DNA from: Rhodococcus sp. 14-2483-1-2
GTDB taxonomy: Bacteria > Actinomycetota > Actinomycetes > Mycobacteriales > Mycobacteriaceae
DNA: 64,000 bases
Direction of reading: 5' to 3'
Assembly (NCBI RefSeq): GCF_002259405.1
Contig: NZ_NPFW01000013.1
Coordinates: forward strand, 124,001-188,000
Shown here: in pieces, positions 43,448 to 52,379 of the stretch
Numbering within the stretch: position 1 is the stretch's first letter
Layout: each line of letters begins with the position of its first letter
The notes under the pieces: generated by a model
Told to the model about the DNA's origin: nothing
The model's database searches: none
The model's input: the letters and a program-made list of their open reading frames with translations, nothing else
Program-made: the position numbers and the translations under genes

Positions 43448-44283
43448 TTCCACGCTGCCGATCTGCGCAGATAGTGCAGTGCCACCGCGGCCACGACCAC
43501 CGTCAGAGCGGTGGCGATCGTCGCGGTAGCGGCTGCCTGCGGACGCGTCTGAAGATCGATCGAGGTGAACAGGCGAATCGCCATCACCGACAACGGCTCC
43601 GGATACGGTCGACCCAGAATGCGGGCCACCTCGTACGAGCCGACGGTGTAGGCGAAGGCGATGGCCGCCGACGCGATCAGCGCGGGCCGAGCCAACGGCA
43701 GCGTGACCAAACGGAGCCGAGTCCACCGGCCGGCGCCCAAGGTTGCGGCCGTCTCGTCGAATGCAGCTACTCGGGTAGCGAGAGTCCCGGCCACGACGAC
43801 GGCCACGAAAGCCGATTCTTTCCAGGCATATTCGGCGACGACGGCGATCCACCACCGCCCGCCGACCAACTCCGGCCAGCCGCCGTCGGTCATGCCGAGT
43901 ATGCGGGGCAGCATTCCCGAATCCGCCAGCAACAGGGCCATCGCGGCCGCCCCGATCAGGTGCGGCACCGTGACCGTCAATCCGGCGGCGGCCAACGCGG
44001 CGCGTCCACCCGACAACGCCGTCAGCGCAGCCGCGAGCCCGATCACCGTGGCCAAGGCGGTCGACACGACGGCGATCGACAGCGTCAACGCCATCGAGCG
44101 CCACCGGTCACCGCCCAGCGCGGAATACGCGTCGACCGACAATTCGGGGGTTCCGACCAACGGCATCAGACCCAGGCTCTGCAGCACCACGGTGCCGAGA
44201 CCGCCGCCGACGACGAGAACGACCAAGACTACGGCGGGGAGTACCGCCGCGGTGCCGCGAAAGCTCTTCGTGGACGCGCTCAC
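43444..44283 (-). CDS. ABC transporter permease 1
   Basis: This 279-residue permease has about six helices (AVLPAVVLVVLVVGGGLGTV, SMALTLSIAVVSTALATVIG and others) and an EAA-like loop FDETAATLGAGRWTRLRLVT near residue 180. GTG 44283 overlaps the binding-protein stop as GTGA; the frame also offers an ATG at 44310 inside that gene, which is less likely. It is co-transcribed with the rest of the importer. Confidence 0.86.
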   Translation of the reverse strand: MSASTKSFRGTAAVLPAVVLVVLVVGGGLGTVVLQSLGLMPLVGTPELSVDAYSALGGDRWRSMALTLSIAVVSTALATVIGLAAALTALSGGRAALAAAGLTVTVPHLIGAAAMALLLADSGMLPRILGMTDGGWPELVGGRWWIAVVAEYAWKESAFVAVVVAGTLATRVAAFDETAATLGAGRWTRLRLVTLPLARPALIASAAIAFAYTVGSYEVARILGRPYPEPLSVMAIRLFTSIDLQTRPQAAATATIATALTVVVAAVALHYLRRSAAWK

Positions 44284-45515
44284 TGCCCGGCGAGCACGCT
44301 TCGGCGCCATCCCTCGTCGAGCGGGGTGACCCAGTCGGCCGAGAGTTCGGGATGCGCGTTCGCCGAGAGCTCCTCGTAGGAGGGCAGAACCGTCGAACTC
44401 GGCAACGCCTCGAACTGCGCGCGGGCGTCATCGGGCAATCGGTCGATATCGAGCACAGTGAACTGCCCCCACACGTCCGGCGTCGCCTTCTCGAGTTGTT
44501 GCTCGGGCGACAACGCGAGATTGGCAACCACCTGTGCCGCCGCCGACTTCCCCGATGTCGACGGAATGGCAAGGAAACTCGCATTCCCGACGGTTCCCTC
44601 GTCGAGCGTCAGGACGCGGGTCTCCGGTGGGAAGGTGCCGTCGGCGACGAGCTTCGGGAGGGTCGCGGGGCCGTACGTCATGGTCATGTCGACCTGGCCA
44701 CCGGCGTAGAGGGCGTCGAGCTCGGAGGAGGACTGCGGATACGTCGTTCCCTCGCGCCACAGTGACGGGGCGAGCTCGTTCAATCGATCGAACAAAGCCG
44801 GGGCGAGTCGGTCGTAGGAGTCCTGATCGAACTGAGCGGGAACCTCGTCGACACCGCCGGAGGCGTTGATCAACGCCTCACGGACGAACACCGAGCCGGT
44901 GAAGTCCGGGGGAGCGGGGTAGGTGAAGCGGCCCGGGTTCGCGCGGGCCCAGTCGAGCACGCCGTCGAATGTCGTCGGCGGATCGGGGACGGCTGCTGCG
45001 TTGTAGACCAATGTGAATTGAGCTTTGTGCCAGGGTGATTCGCAGTTCTCGACTGGAGTGCCGAAGTCGTCGAGCAACAGTGGATCCTCGGGATCGGTCA
45101 GTTCCATGTTCGGCAGATTCTGCGTCCACCCGCACAGCCACGCGCCGGCCTGCTTACCGGTGCCGAAGTTCGCGCCGTTGACCCACACCAGATCGACTTC
45201 GCCGTCGGTGACCCCGGCCTGCCGCTCGGACAGGATGCGGTTGACGGCATCGGTCGTCGATTCCACCGGCACGCGCCGCAGTGTGACGCCCTCTTCGGCC
45301 GCCGCGGGAGTGAGCACGTCGTCGACATAAGCATTGCCCTGCTCGTCGCCGCCGTACATCCACAGCGAGACGGTCTGCCCCTGCGCCTGCTGTTGGATCT
45401 CGCTCCAGGACAAGTCCTCGGCGCGCGGAGCCTCCGATGATGGTGCTGCGCATGCGGTGAGCAGCAGCCCTGCGCTCGCCGCAATCGTCACTGCGCACCG
45501 TACTGAACGAATCAC
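44280..45515 (-). CDS. ABC transporter solute-binding lipoprotein (YnjB-like)
   Basis: This 411-residue binding protein starts with a signal peptide and lipobox (IAASAGLLLTACAAP). The start of the mature part, SWSEIQQQAQGQTVSLWMYG then GDEQGNAYVDDV, is characteristic of the YnjB family (COG4134), whose substrate is unknown. GTG 45515 follows GGAGGG at suitable distance. Four cysteines occur in total, including LCGW and ENCESPW, which could form a disulfide. It is the first gene of the importer operon. Confidence 0.85.
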   Translation of the reverse strand: MIRSVRCAVTIAASAGLLLTACAAPSSEAPRAEDLSWSEIQQQAQGQTVSLWMYGGDEQGNAYVDDVLTPAAAEEGVTLRRVPVESTTDAVNRILSERQAGVTDGEVDLVWVNGANFGTGKQAGAWLCGWTQNLPNMELTDPEDPLLLDDFGTPVENCESPWHKAQFTLVYNAAAVPDPPTTFDGVLDWARANPGRFTYPAPPDFTGSVFVREALINASGGVDEVPAQFDQDSYDRLAPALFDRLNELAPSLWREGTTYPQSSSELDALYAGGQVDMTMTYGPATLPKLVADGTFPPETRVLTLDEGTVGNASFLAIPSTSGKSAAAQVVANLALSPEQQLEKATPDVWGQFTVLDIDRLPDDARAQFEALPSSTVLPSYEELSANAHPELSADWVTPLDEGWRRSVLAGQ

Positions 45516-45659
45516 CGTGGGCCCTCCAGATCAACCGAAGCAGCCGTCGTCGACGCTGCCCTCACCACCGTAATCGGTCGAATGAGACAACCGCTGAACA
45601 CGCGGGCACACCGGTCGTGTGCACAATGGATCCTGACCGCCGGACGAGAGGCACACACC

Positions 45660-46328
45660 GTGACGCAGGACCGCCCGACGCGTAGTCGCCGCGGCACGAC
45701 CCTGAAATTGCTCGCGGCTGCCGTGGTCGTCATCGCTCTGGTGATCGTGCTCGGCACCGTCGACCTGCCCGATCCGTCGTTCATCCGTGACCGAGTAGCG
45801 TCGGCCGGGCCCTGGGGCATCGCGCTGTTCGTCGTGCTCTACACCGTCCTGTCGGCCACCCCGTTCCCCGCCAGCACGTTGACCATCGCGTCGGGACTGC
45901 TGTTCGGATTGGCGGTGGGCGCAACCGTCGTGGTGTTCGCCGCCACGATGGGGGCGTATCTCGGGTACTGGGGAGCGCGGGCGCTGGGACGCGGCCAGGT
46001 GGCTCGCACCGAATGGGACAGGCTCCGCCGGCTCGACGCCATGCTCGGGCGACGCGGATTGCTGTCGGTGCTGCTCGTGCGTCTGGTGCCGCTGCCGTTC
46101 TCCTTGGTGAACTACGCGGCCGGAGTCAGCGCGGTGGGGCAACGTGACTACGTGGTGGGCACCATGATCGGCATCGTGCCCGCGACCGTCGCCTACACCG
46201 CGCTCGGTGCGTACGGGACCTCGCCGCTGTCGTGGCCGTTCGCCATCGCATTGCTCGCCGTGCTGGCGATCGCGGCCGGATCGGCCTTGTTGGCACGCCG
46301 CCTGGGACTCACCGGTGCAGCCGAATGA
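45660..46328 (+). CDS. TVP38/TMEM64 (SNARE-associated) family membrane protein
   Basis: This 222-residue membrane protein has a DedA/TVP38 core: LSATPFPASTLTIASGLLFG near residue 70, GAYLGYWGARALGRG near 100 and the LLVRLVPLPFSLVNYAAGVS re-entrant segment near 140. Relatives act in lipid or polyprenyl carrier transport. GTG 45660 behind GAGAGG is used; an in-frame ATG at 45582 would add 26 unlikely residues. The stop overlaps the CDP-alcohol transferase ATG by 4 nt, hinting at a shared membrane-lipid role. Confidence 0.85.
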   Translation: MTQDRPTRSRRGTTLKLLAAAVVVIALVIVLGTVDLPDPSFIRDRVASAGPWGIALFVVLYTVLSATPFPASTLTIASGLLFGLAVGATVVVFAATMGAYLGYWGARALGRGQVARTEWDRLRRLDAMLGRRGLLSVLLVRLVPLPFSLVNYAAGVSAVGQRDYVVGTMIGIVPATVAYTALGAYGTSPLSWPFAIALLAVLAIAAGSALLARRLGLTGAAE

Positions 46329-46936
46329 TCGACAGCTTTCTGCGCCGCCACCTCGCAAGCCCGCTCGATCGCTGTGCCCGCGCCCTCGACCGCCCCGCGA
46401 TCACACCCGACCGGATCACTGCCGCGGGACTGGTGCTGGGCCTCGGTAGCGCACTGGCCGCGAGCCTGCAGTTCTGGTTGCTTGCTTTGGTTCTGTGGAT
46501 CGTCTCCCGGATCGCCGACGGCCTGGACGGGCCGCTGGCGCGCAGGCGGGCGACAACAGCCGGCGCCGGCGGATTCTTCGACATCACAGCCGACTTCGTG
46601 GTCTACGGCACGACGGTGGTGGGCGTCGCGGTGGGCGCCTCGGCCGGATACGACGCCCCCTGGTGGCCGTTCCTGCTGGTGCTGTTGGCGTACTACATCA
46701 ACGGCACCGCGTTTCTTGCGTTCTCCTCGATTGCCGAGCGCACCGGTCGCACCATCGACGACGGCCGCTCGCTGTCGTTCCTCGGAGGGTTGGCCGAGGG
46801 AGCCGAAACCATTGCAGTACACAGTCTCTGGCTGCTATTGCCCGGTATCTCGTGGCAGATCGCGATGGTCTGGGCGGCGGTGGTCGCGGTGAGCTCCACC
46901 CAACGGATCATCGCCGGGTATCGCGCGCTCTCCTGA
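46325..46936 (+). CDS. CDP-alcohol phosphatidyltransferase family protein
   Basis: This 203-residue membrane enzyme has the CDP-OH-P signature RIADGLDGPLAR near residue 62 followed by GGFFDITADF, giving the D-G-x2-A-R...G-x3-D-x3-D metal site. About six hydrophobic segments follow. The acceptor alcohol is not predictable. The start overlaps the upstream TVP38-type gene by 4 nt. Its 3' end overlaps the convergent flavoprotein gene by 29 nt. Confidence 0.9.
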   Translation: MIDSFLRRHLASPLDRCARALDRPAITPDRITAAGLVLGLGSALAASLQFWLLALVLWIVSRIADGLDGPLARRRATTAGAGGFFDITADFVVYGTTVVGVAVGASAGYDAPWWPFLLVLLAYYINGTAFLAFSSIAERTGRTIDDGRSLSFLGGLAEGAETIAVHSLWLLLPGISWQIAMVWAAVVAVSSTQRIIAGYRALS

Positions 46937-48371
46937 TCCACGTGCCGCGCACTTTCGCCAGCGCGGCCGTTGCTCGGGAAATCACCGGAGAACCCAACTG
47001 CACCTTCACGTCCGCTATCGCCGCGTTCCACGGCCCGTCGTTGTACGTCGGATACGGGTGCGTGGCTCCGGCGAGATCGCGGGTACGCAGCCCCTGCTCG
47101 ATGGCGATGATCAGCTCCCCGATCGTCTCGCCCGCTCGCGGTCCCACCACACAGGCCCCGACGATGCGACGCTTGGCGTCGAGCACGAGCGTCGTCGATC
47201 CGTTCGTTGCATTCTCGGTGACGGCCCGGTCGACGTGATGGTGGTCGAGAGTCTGCAGCCGCAATCCACGCTGCCGCGCGGTCCGTACATCGATTCCCGC
47301 CGAGGCGATCTCAGGATCGGTGAACGTCACCCGCGGAGTTCCCGTCGTACTCACTGTTCGGTTCAGGCCGAGTGCTGCGTTGCTCGCGGCCAGACTGCCG
47401 TGCACCCCTGCGGTGTGCGTGAACTGAGGGTGACCGGTGAGATCTCCCGCTGCCCAGATACGGGGATTGGTGGTCCGCAGATTCGCGTCGACGCGCACGA
47501 ATCCGTTGTCGTCCAACGACACTCCGGCCGCATCCAAGCCGAGTGATGCGGTACGCGGAGTCCGCCCGGTGGCGATGAGCACTCGATCGAATTGGATCTC
47601 GACACCCGTATCGGTCACGGCCGAACTTTCGTCGATACGCACGACGGCGGTGGAGGTCAGGACGCGCACACCCTCGCCGGTCAACGCCTGCGTCAGGATC
47701 GACGAGGCCTCAGGGTGCTCACGCGGCAGGATCGTGGCCGACCGTCCGACCAGAGTCACGTCCGATCCGAGGCGCGAGAACGCTTGCGCCATTTCGCAAC
47801 CCACCGATCCGGCCCCGACGATCAGCAGCTTGTCCGGTAGCGCCGTCAGATCCCACAGGGTGTCGCTGGTCAGGTAGTCCACGTGCTCGATGCCGTCGAT
47901 CGCCGGCACCGTGGGATGCGCACCGGTGGTCACGATCGCCTGACCGAAATGCAGCAGCCGTGTGCCGACGGACACGGTGTTCGGACCGGTGAACACGGCG
48001 TCACCGCTGATCACGTGGACTTCGGCCGCGGTCAGTGCTTCCGGTGAATCGATCGGCGCGATCTCGGCGATCGACCCGTGCACGTGCTGCATCACGCGCC
48101 CGAAATCCACGCTCGGTGGCTGGGTGACGATGCCGAATCTGGACGCGGATCGAACCGTCTGTGCCACCGAAGCCGCCGCGAGCAGTGCTTTGGACGGAAC
48201 GCATCCGGTCCACAGACAGTCGCCGCCGGTGCGTTCGCGCTCGATCAATACGACGCGAATGCCGAAGCCGGCCGCGGTCTTCGCCGCCACGATGCCGGCG
48301 GTGCCGCCGCCCACCACAACCACGTCGGCGCGGCTGTCGGGCACACTCGAAGACGAACGACGGATTCCCAT
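46908..48371 (-). CDS. Pyridine nucleotide-disulfide oxidoreductase (mercuric reductase/LPD-like)
   Basis: This 487-residue FAD enzyme has VVVVGGGTAGIVAAKTAA near residue 17 (FAD), the redox disulfide GGDCLWTGCVPSKAL near 48, VGAGSVGCEMAQAFSRLG near 183 (NAD(P)H) and RIWAAGDLTG near 310, and a C-terminal dimerisation domain. The usual His-Glu catalytic end (HxHPTxxE) reads THPYPTYND, as in some mercuric-reductase-like proteins. ATG 48371 with GGGAGG upstream is the start; the longer frame overlaps the methyltransferase. It is divergent from that gene and converges 29 nt into the CDP-alcohol gene. Confidence 0.88.
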   Translation of the reverse strand: MGIRRSSSSVPDSRADVVVVGGGTAGIVAAKTAAGFGIRVVLIERERTGGDCLWTGCVPSKALLAAASVAQTVRSASRFGIVTQPPSVDFGRVMQHVHGSIAEIAPIDSPEALTAAEVHVISGDAVFTGPNTVSVGTRLLHFGQAIVTTGAHPTVPAIDGIEHVDYLTSDTLWDLTALPDKLLIVGAGSVGCEMAQAFSRLGSDVTLVGRSATILPREHPEASSILTQALTGEGVRVLTSTAVVRIDESSAVTDTGVEIQFDRVLIATGRTPRTASLGLDAAGVSLDDNGFVRVDANLRTTNPRIWAAGDLTGHPQFTHTAGVHGSLAASNAALGLNRTVSTTGTPRVTFTDPEIASAGIDVRTARQRGLRLQTLDHHHVDRAVTENATNGSTTLVLDAKRRIVGACVVGPRAGETIGELIIAIEQGLRTRDLAGATHPYPTYNDGPWNAAIADVKVQLGSPVISRATAALAKVRGTWIRRARDTRR

Positions 48372-48407
48372 ACCTCCCACTATGCCCGCGCCCTGGAGAG
48401 ACCCGAG

Positions 48408-49058
48408 ATGAGACGACCGACCAAGTACACGACGTCGGCGCGCCTGTACGACCTGATCTCCTTCGAATGGCCGGTGTATCGCGCCGGCCGGGAGGTGGCA
48501 TTCGAGTTGCTGAATCTGCCTGCCGGAAGCCATGTTCTGGACCTCGGCTGCGGGACGGGGCTGAACTTCGCCGGGCTGCAGCGGATGATCGGACCGACCG
48601 GCTCGATCACCGGAGTCGACGCCAGCCCGCAGATGCTCGAACAGGCCCGGCTTCGGGCCCACCGGGCCGGTTGGAACAACGTCACGCTCGTCGCAGCCGA
48701 CGCCACCACCCTCGCCAGCGCGGATCTGGGCAAGCGCGCCCCGTTCGATGCGGCCCTGAGCACCTACGCACTCTCGCTGATGACGCCGTGGCAGGCGGCC
48801 CTCGAGGCGATGATCGCGGCAACGCGAGTGGGCGGCGTCGTGGCCGTCGTCGACATGCAGCGGCCCGTCGGACGCGCGGCGGTGTGGACCCCGCTGGCGA
48901 AGCTTGCGTGCCGACTCGGAGGGGCGGACATCGAGGCTCATCCGTGGACGGCGATGACGCCACTGCTGCGCGATCTGTCGACTCGCTCCGTCCGCGGCGG
49001 CCACATCCAGGTCCGCGTCGGGACTGTCGTCTCGCGCCCAGCAGAGCCGAGTTCGTAG
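48408..49058 (+). CDS. SAM-dependent methyltransferase
   Basis: This 216-residue class I methyltransferase has motif I VLDLGCGTGLNFAG near residue 43, motif II region TGVDASPQMLEQA near 68 and motif IV AALSTYALSLM near 120. It resembles ubiquinone/menaquinone or small-molecule methyltransferases with membrane-like C-terminal regions, but the substrate is unknown. ATG 48408 is preceded by GGAGAG. Its start is 36 nt from the divergent flavoprotein start. Confidence 0.85.
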   Translation: MRRPTKYTTSARLYDLISFEWPVYRAGREVAFELLNLPAGSHVLDLGCGTGLNFAGLQRMIGPTGSITGVDASPQMLEQARLRAHRAGWNNVTLVAADATTLASADLGKRAPFDAALSTYALSLMTPWQAALEAMIAATRVGGVVAVVDMQRPVGRAAVWTPLAKLACRLGGADIEAHPWTAMTPLLRDLSTRSVRGGHIQVRVGTVVSRPAEPSS

Positions 49059-49131
49059 CCGACGCTCGCCTTCGTGACGACCGGACGAGCGTTCCCGGTG
49101 AGTTTTCGCGCGGGCCGAGGTCCACACGACC

Positions 49132-49998
49132 ATGACGACACAGACAGTTTCCGTTCCCGGTGCGACCCTGACCTATGACGTGATCGGTGAGCTCGAGCCC
49201 GGGGTCACCCCTTTGGTGCTCATCGGCTCACCGATGGATGCCAGTGGGTTCGGTACGTTGGTGTCGCACTTCCGCGACCGGGTGGTCGTCACGTACGACC
49301 CGAGAAATGTCGGACGCAGTCGACGAGACGACGCGACCGCCGCAGTCACCTTCGGCGAACATGCCGACGACCTGCATGCAGTGCTCACCGCCGTCGGTCA
49401 TGGACCGGTGGATGTGTTCGCCTCGAGCGGGGGTGCGGTCAATGCGCTGGTGCTCGTCAGCAGTTACCCGTCCGACGTTCGGATGTTGGTTGCGCACGAA
49501 CCACCCGCCGGAGGCACGCTTCCTGACCGGGAGAACATCGCGACGGTGTGCGCACACATGGTGGCCACGTACGACGCGCACGGCCGCGGCCCGGCCATGG
49601 CCGAATTCATGTCGCTGCTGATGCATGCAGGCCCCATCGACGACGCGTTCTTCGCTCGCCCGGCACCGGACCCGGCGCAGTTCGGCCTCCCGACCGAGGA
49701 CGACGGAACCCGCGACGATGCCCTGATGTCCAACATGCGCGGGGGAGGCGTCGATTTCGCGCCGGATGTCGACGCATTGCGTGCTGCTCCCACCACCGTG
49801 GTGATCGGAGTAGGCGAAGAATCCGGCGGCCCCGAGGACGGTCACATCGCGGCTCGCGCAGCGTATTCGACTGCGGCGCTCCTCGGATCGGAGCCGATCG
49901 TCTTTCCCGGCGGCCACTCGGGCTTCCTCGGCGGCGAATTCGGTCAGACCGGAAAGCCGACCGAATTTGCCGAGAGTCTGCGAAAAGCATTGGGCTGA
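49132..49998 (+). CDS. Alpha/beta hydrolase
   Basis: This 288-residue cytosolic hydrolase has the fold's hallmarks: VVVTYDPRNVGRS near residue 50, nucleophile elbow ASSGGAVNALVL near 98 (first Gly of GxSxG replaced by Ala), VVIGVGEES near 223 and catalytic-His region PGGHSGFLGG near 262. The substrate is unknown. It is followed after about 45 nt by the DHFR-like gene on the same strand. Confidence 0.85.
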   Translation: MTTQTVSVPGATLTYDVIGELEPGVTPLVLIGSPMDASGFGTLVSHFRDRVVVTYDPRNVGRSRRDDATAAVTFGEHADDLHAVLTAVGHGPVDVFASSGGAVNALVLVSSYPSDVRMLVAHEPPAGGTLPDRENIATVCAHMVATYDAHGRGPAMAEFMSLLMHAGPIDDAFFARPAPDPAQFGLPTEDDGTRDDALMSNMRGGGVDFAPDVDALRAAPTTVVIGVGEESGGPEDGHIAARAAYSTAALLGSEPIVFPGGHSGFLGGEFGQTGKPTEFAESLRKALG

Positions 49999-50042
49999 AA
50001 AAGGTTTGTCCCGAAGAAGACCCCACCGAACCAGGAGACATC

Positions 50043-50660
50043 ATGGGCCTCATCACGTTGGAGCTCTTCGCCACCCTCGATCTCGTCGCACAATCACCCG
50101 GAAGTCCCGAGGAAGATCCCGAGAACTTCCCCTACGGTGGCTGGCAAGTTCCTCTCCTCGACGAGGTCTCCGGGGCGCAAGTCGACGCCGCATACGAGGG
50201 CACGGACGCGCTCCTGCTCGGGCGGCGCACCTACGACATCTTCGCCGCGTACTGGCCGAACCAAAACGGCTCGTTCGCAACGCTGTTCAACGCCATACCG
50301 AAATACGTGGCCTCGCGCGGCACACCCGATCTGCGGTGGGACGGTTCGACCCAACTCGGACCGGACCTGGTCGGCGCGGTGCGTGAGATCCGAGATCGAC
50401 ACGACCACATCAAAGTGGTCGGAAGCCTCGATCTGGTGCAGACTCTGTTGCGCGAGAAGCTCTTCGATCGACTCGATCTGTGGGTGCATCCCATCCTTCT
50501 CGGAGTGGGAAAGAGAGTGTTCGCCGACGGCACGGTACCCAGCAACCTGACGCTGCTCGAGCCACCGGCCGTCGGTGACAGAGGCGCCGTCTACCTGCGT
50601 TACGGCCTCGAGGCCGGAACCCCGGGAACCGGCAGCATGGACGACGTGCAGGGCGGCTGA
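50043..50660 (+). CDS. Dihydrofolate reductase / RibD C-terminal family protein
   Basis: This 205-residue protein has MGLITLELFATLDLVAQSPG at the start, LLGRRTYDIFAAYWPN near residue 58 and the RibD-type VVGSLDLVQTLLREKLFDRL near 126. The family binds NADPH and is often annotated as a DHFR-like reductase; most members have no known substrate. Translation starts after GGAGACATC. The next gene is convergent. Confidence 0.88.
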   Translation: MGLITLELFATLDLVAQSPGSPEEDPENFPYGGWQVPLLDEVSGAQVDAAYEGTDALLLGRRTYDIFAAYWPNQNGSFATLFNAIPKYVASRGTPDLRWDGSTQLGPDLVGAVREIRDRHDHIKVVGSLDLVQTLLREKLFDRLDLWVHPILLGVGKRVFADGTVPSNLTLLEPPAVGDRGAVYLRYGLEAGTPGTGSMDDVQGG

Positions 50661-50674
50661 TTCGGCCGAGACGA

Positions 50675-51397
50675 TCACTTCTTCTGGCGTCGACTCCCGG
50701 CATGCCAGTCCTGTTGCACGCCCGCTTCGTCCTCTTGGACCCCAAGGGCCTTCAGTTGGGGGAGCTCACGCAGACTGCGCTTCATCTCGGCGAAGCCGGG
50801 GAAGCGAGCGAGTCCGATCACGTTGTCCCACAGCGGTACTGCCTCCTCGTCGCTGGGCAGTCGGCTGATCACCGGCCCGAAGAACGCGACGCCGTCCGGC
50901 GGCTCGAACGCGATGATGGGGGTTCCGACGTCCTTGCCGGTCAGCGAGAGCGCATGATCGGTCTCGGCGCGGATCTCCTCATCGAGAGTCGAATCATCCA
51001 GTGCTGCAGTGTGATGGGTGGGCAGCCCGAGTTCTTCGAGGATCGGGGCAAGGAATGCTGCGGTGCCGCGGTGGCCGTGGCTCGCGGCGTCGTCGGGCAC
51101 AACCTCTGTGTCGAAGATGCGCGCTCCGAGGGCCTCGTACAGCGGCCCGACAGCGGCCGACCCGTGCTCACGACGAACAGAGGCAGCGGCCCGCAACAGT
51201 CGCAGACCAGCAGTGTGCCCGGCCTCGTACTCGGGTGGGAAGTGAGCGTCGTAGTCGATGTGGGAATTGAGCAGTCGCAGCGAGATGAATCGCCAGTCGA
51301 CGGTGTACTCGCGCTGGGCTTGGACCTTGCGGACCCACTTGCTGGTCATCCAGGCGAACGGGCACACCGGATCGAAATAGAAATCGATATCGGCCAT
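50675..51397 (-). CDS. DsbA-like oxidoreductase of the Rv2466c (mycothiol-dependent) family
   Basis: This 240-residue thioredoxin-fold protein with a helical insert is close in pattern to M. tuberculosis Rv2466c (FDPVCPFAW at residues 8-16, GTPIIAFEPPDGVAFFGPV near 166). Rv2466c has a CPWC site, whereas this protein has CPFA, so the second cysteine is missing and only a monothiol mechanism is possible. It has no signal peptide. ATG 51397 is used; the upstream extension of the frame overlaps nothing convincing. Function as nitroreductase-like activator cannot be assumed. Confidence 0.82.
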   Translation of the reverse strand: MADIDFYFDPVCPFAWMTSKWVRKVQAQREYTVDWRFISLRLLNSHIDYDAHFPPEYEAGHTAGLRLLRAAASVRREHGSAAVGPLYEALGARIFDTEVVPDDAASHGHRGTAAFLAPILEELGLPTHHTAALDDSTLDEEIRAETDHALSLTGKDVGTPIIAFEPPDGVAFFGPVISRLPSDEEAVPLWDNVIGLARFPGFAEMKRSLRELPQLKALGVQEDEAGVQQDWHAGSRRQKK

Positions 51398-51461
51398 CGA
51401 GTGGACGCTCCTTCTCGGGACGGAAGTTCTGTCCACTCGACGGTATACGCCTCCCGGAGCA

Positions 51462-52145
51462 TCAGTGGGCGGTCGCCTGCGCCGGTACCACCGAGACGGC
51501 TGGCCGTGGCAGGTTCCATCGGGTGCACCCGTCACGCAGCGCAGCGTCCACAGAGCGCACGACGGACGTCAGGTAGGGGACGGAATAGTTCATCCACTCC
51601 TCGGTCGGTCCTCCGCTCAGAATGATGCGGTGCACCGGCGACTCGCCCGTCGTGGACACGGACGTGCGGCGCAGCGTCTCCTCGGCGGCCGAAGCCCATT
51701 CGGCCGGATCGCTGGAGTTGTCGACGTCGCTGTGGAGGCCGACCACCTGCACTCGGTGACCGCAGAGTGCTGCCGGCGCATCGTTGTCGAGATAGACATA
51801 TTTCGTTCGCTGCGCGCACTGTGTCAATCGAGCGATCTGCGGCTCCGTACCGACGACAAAACGGAACACCCCGCGGTGCACGGCACTGCGGATACCATCG
51901 GTGCCGGCTCCGCATCGAAACACTATGTGGTTCGGCCGAATCCCGCTGAGCTGCACACGATCGAGCTCGTCGTCATCGTGCGCGAGGACGGTGACACCGG
52001 AGTTCCGTACCCAAGTGGCGAGACCGTGATCGCCGAGCGCGTTCGCGCGGACACCGAAACCGACCCCTGGAATGACCCGACGCATGAGGTGAATCGAATT
52101 GTGCAGTTGTGTCGAGTGATCGGGCGCTTCGAGCGAGAGTGTCAT
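51462..52145 (-). CDS. PLP-decarboxylase barrel-like protein without PLP lysine
   Basis: This 227-residue protein reads as part of the fold-III decarboxylase (LysA/ODC) barrel. GVRANALGDHG near residue 30 occupies the place of the YAVKANP motif but has Arg in place of the PLP Lys. RPNHIVFRCG near 69, VVGLHSDVDN near 134 and IILSGGPTEEW near 170 match barrel positions (IIFxGP, HVGSQ, DLGGG). It lacks the C-terminal beta domain. A catalytic role is unlikely. It is divergent from a second LysA-like gene that also lacks the lysine. Confidence 0.7.
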   Translation of the reverse strand: MTLSLEAPDHSTQLHNSIHLMRRVIPGVGFGVRANALGDHGLATWVRNSGVTVLAHDDDELDRVQLSGIRPNHIVFRCGAGTDGIRSAVHRGVFRFVVGTEPQIARLTQCAQRTKYVYLDNDAPAALCGHRVQVVGLHSDVDNSSDPAEWASAAEETLRRTSVSTTGESPVHRIILSGGPTEEWMNYSVPYLTSVVRSVDAALRDGCTRWNLPRPAVSVVPAQATAH

Positions 52146-52379
52146 GCACTCAGATATACGCTCGCGCGAACCGCTAGGGCAGTTCGTTGACGGAGTTTTG
52201 ACGCGACGTACCGAGATTCTTACGGGGTGCAGATGGTCGAGGCGCATCTGTTACCGCGGTGTCAAGGTCATCGTCCGCAGCGTCAATTTCCCGTCAAGGC
52301 AGGGCTGTTCGCCTCCGATCGGGACGATGATCGACTGTAGGCCCGCACTCGGTCCGGTATCGACGAGGAGATGTGTTCG
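52146..52379. other. Divergent spacer between two LysA-like genes
   Basis: This 234-bp region separates the two opposite genes and should hold both promoters. A GAGGAG ribosome binding site precedes the rightward start at 52380. No clear palindrome was found. The many short open frames on either strand are not supported as genes. Confidence 0.5.

Noticed and set aside
46908..49133. Extended 741-residue version of the flavoprotein
   Set aside because: The extra N-terminal part is antisense to the methyltransferase and has no similarity to flavoproteins; ATG 48371 has a good ribosome binding site.
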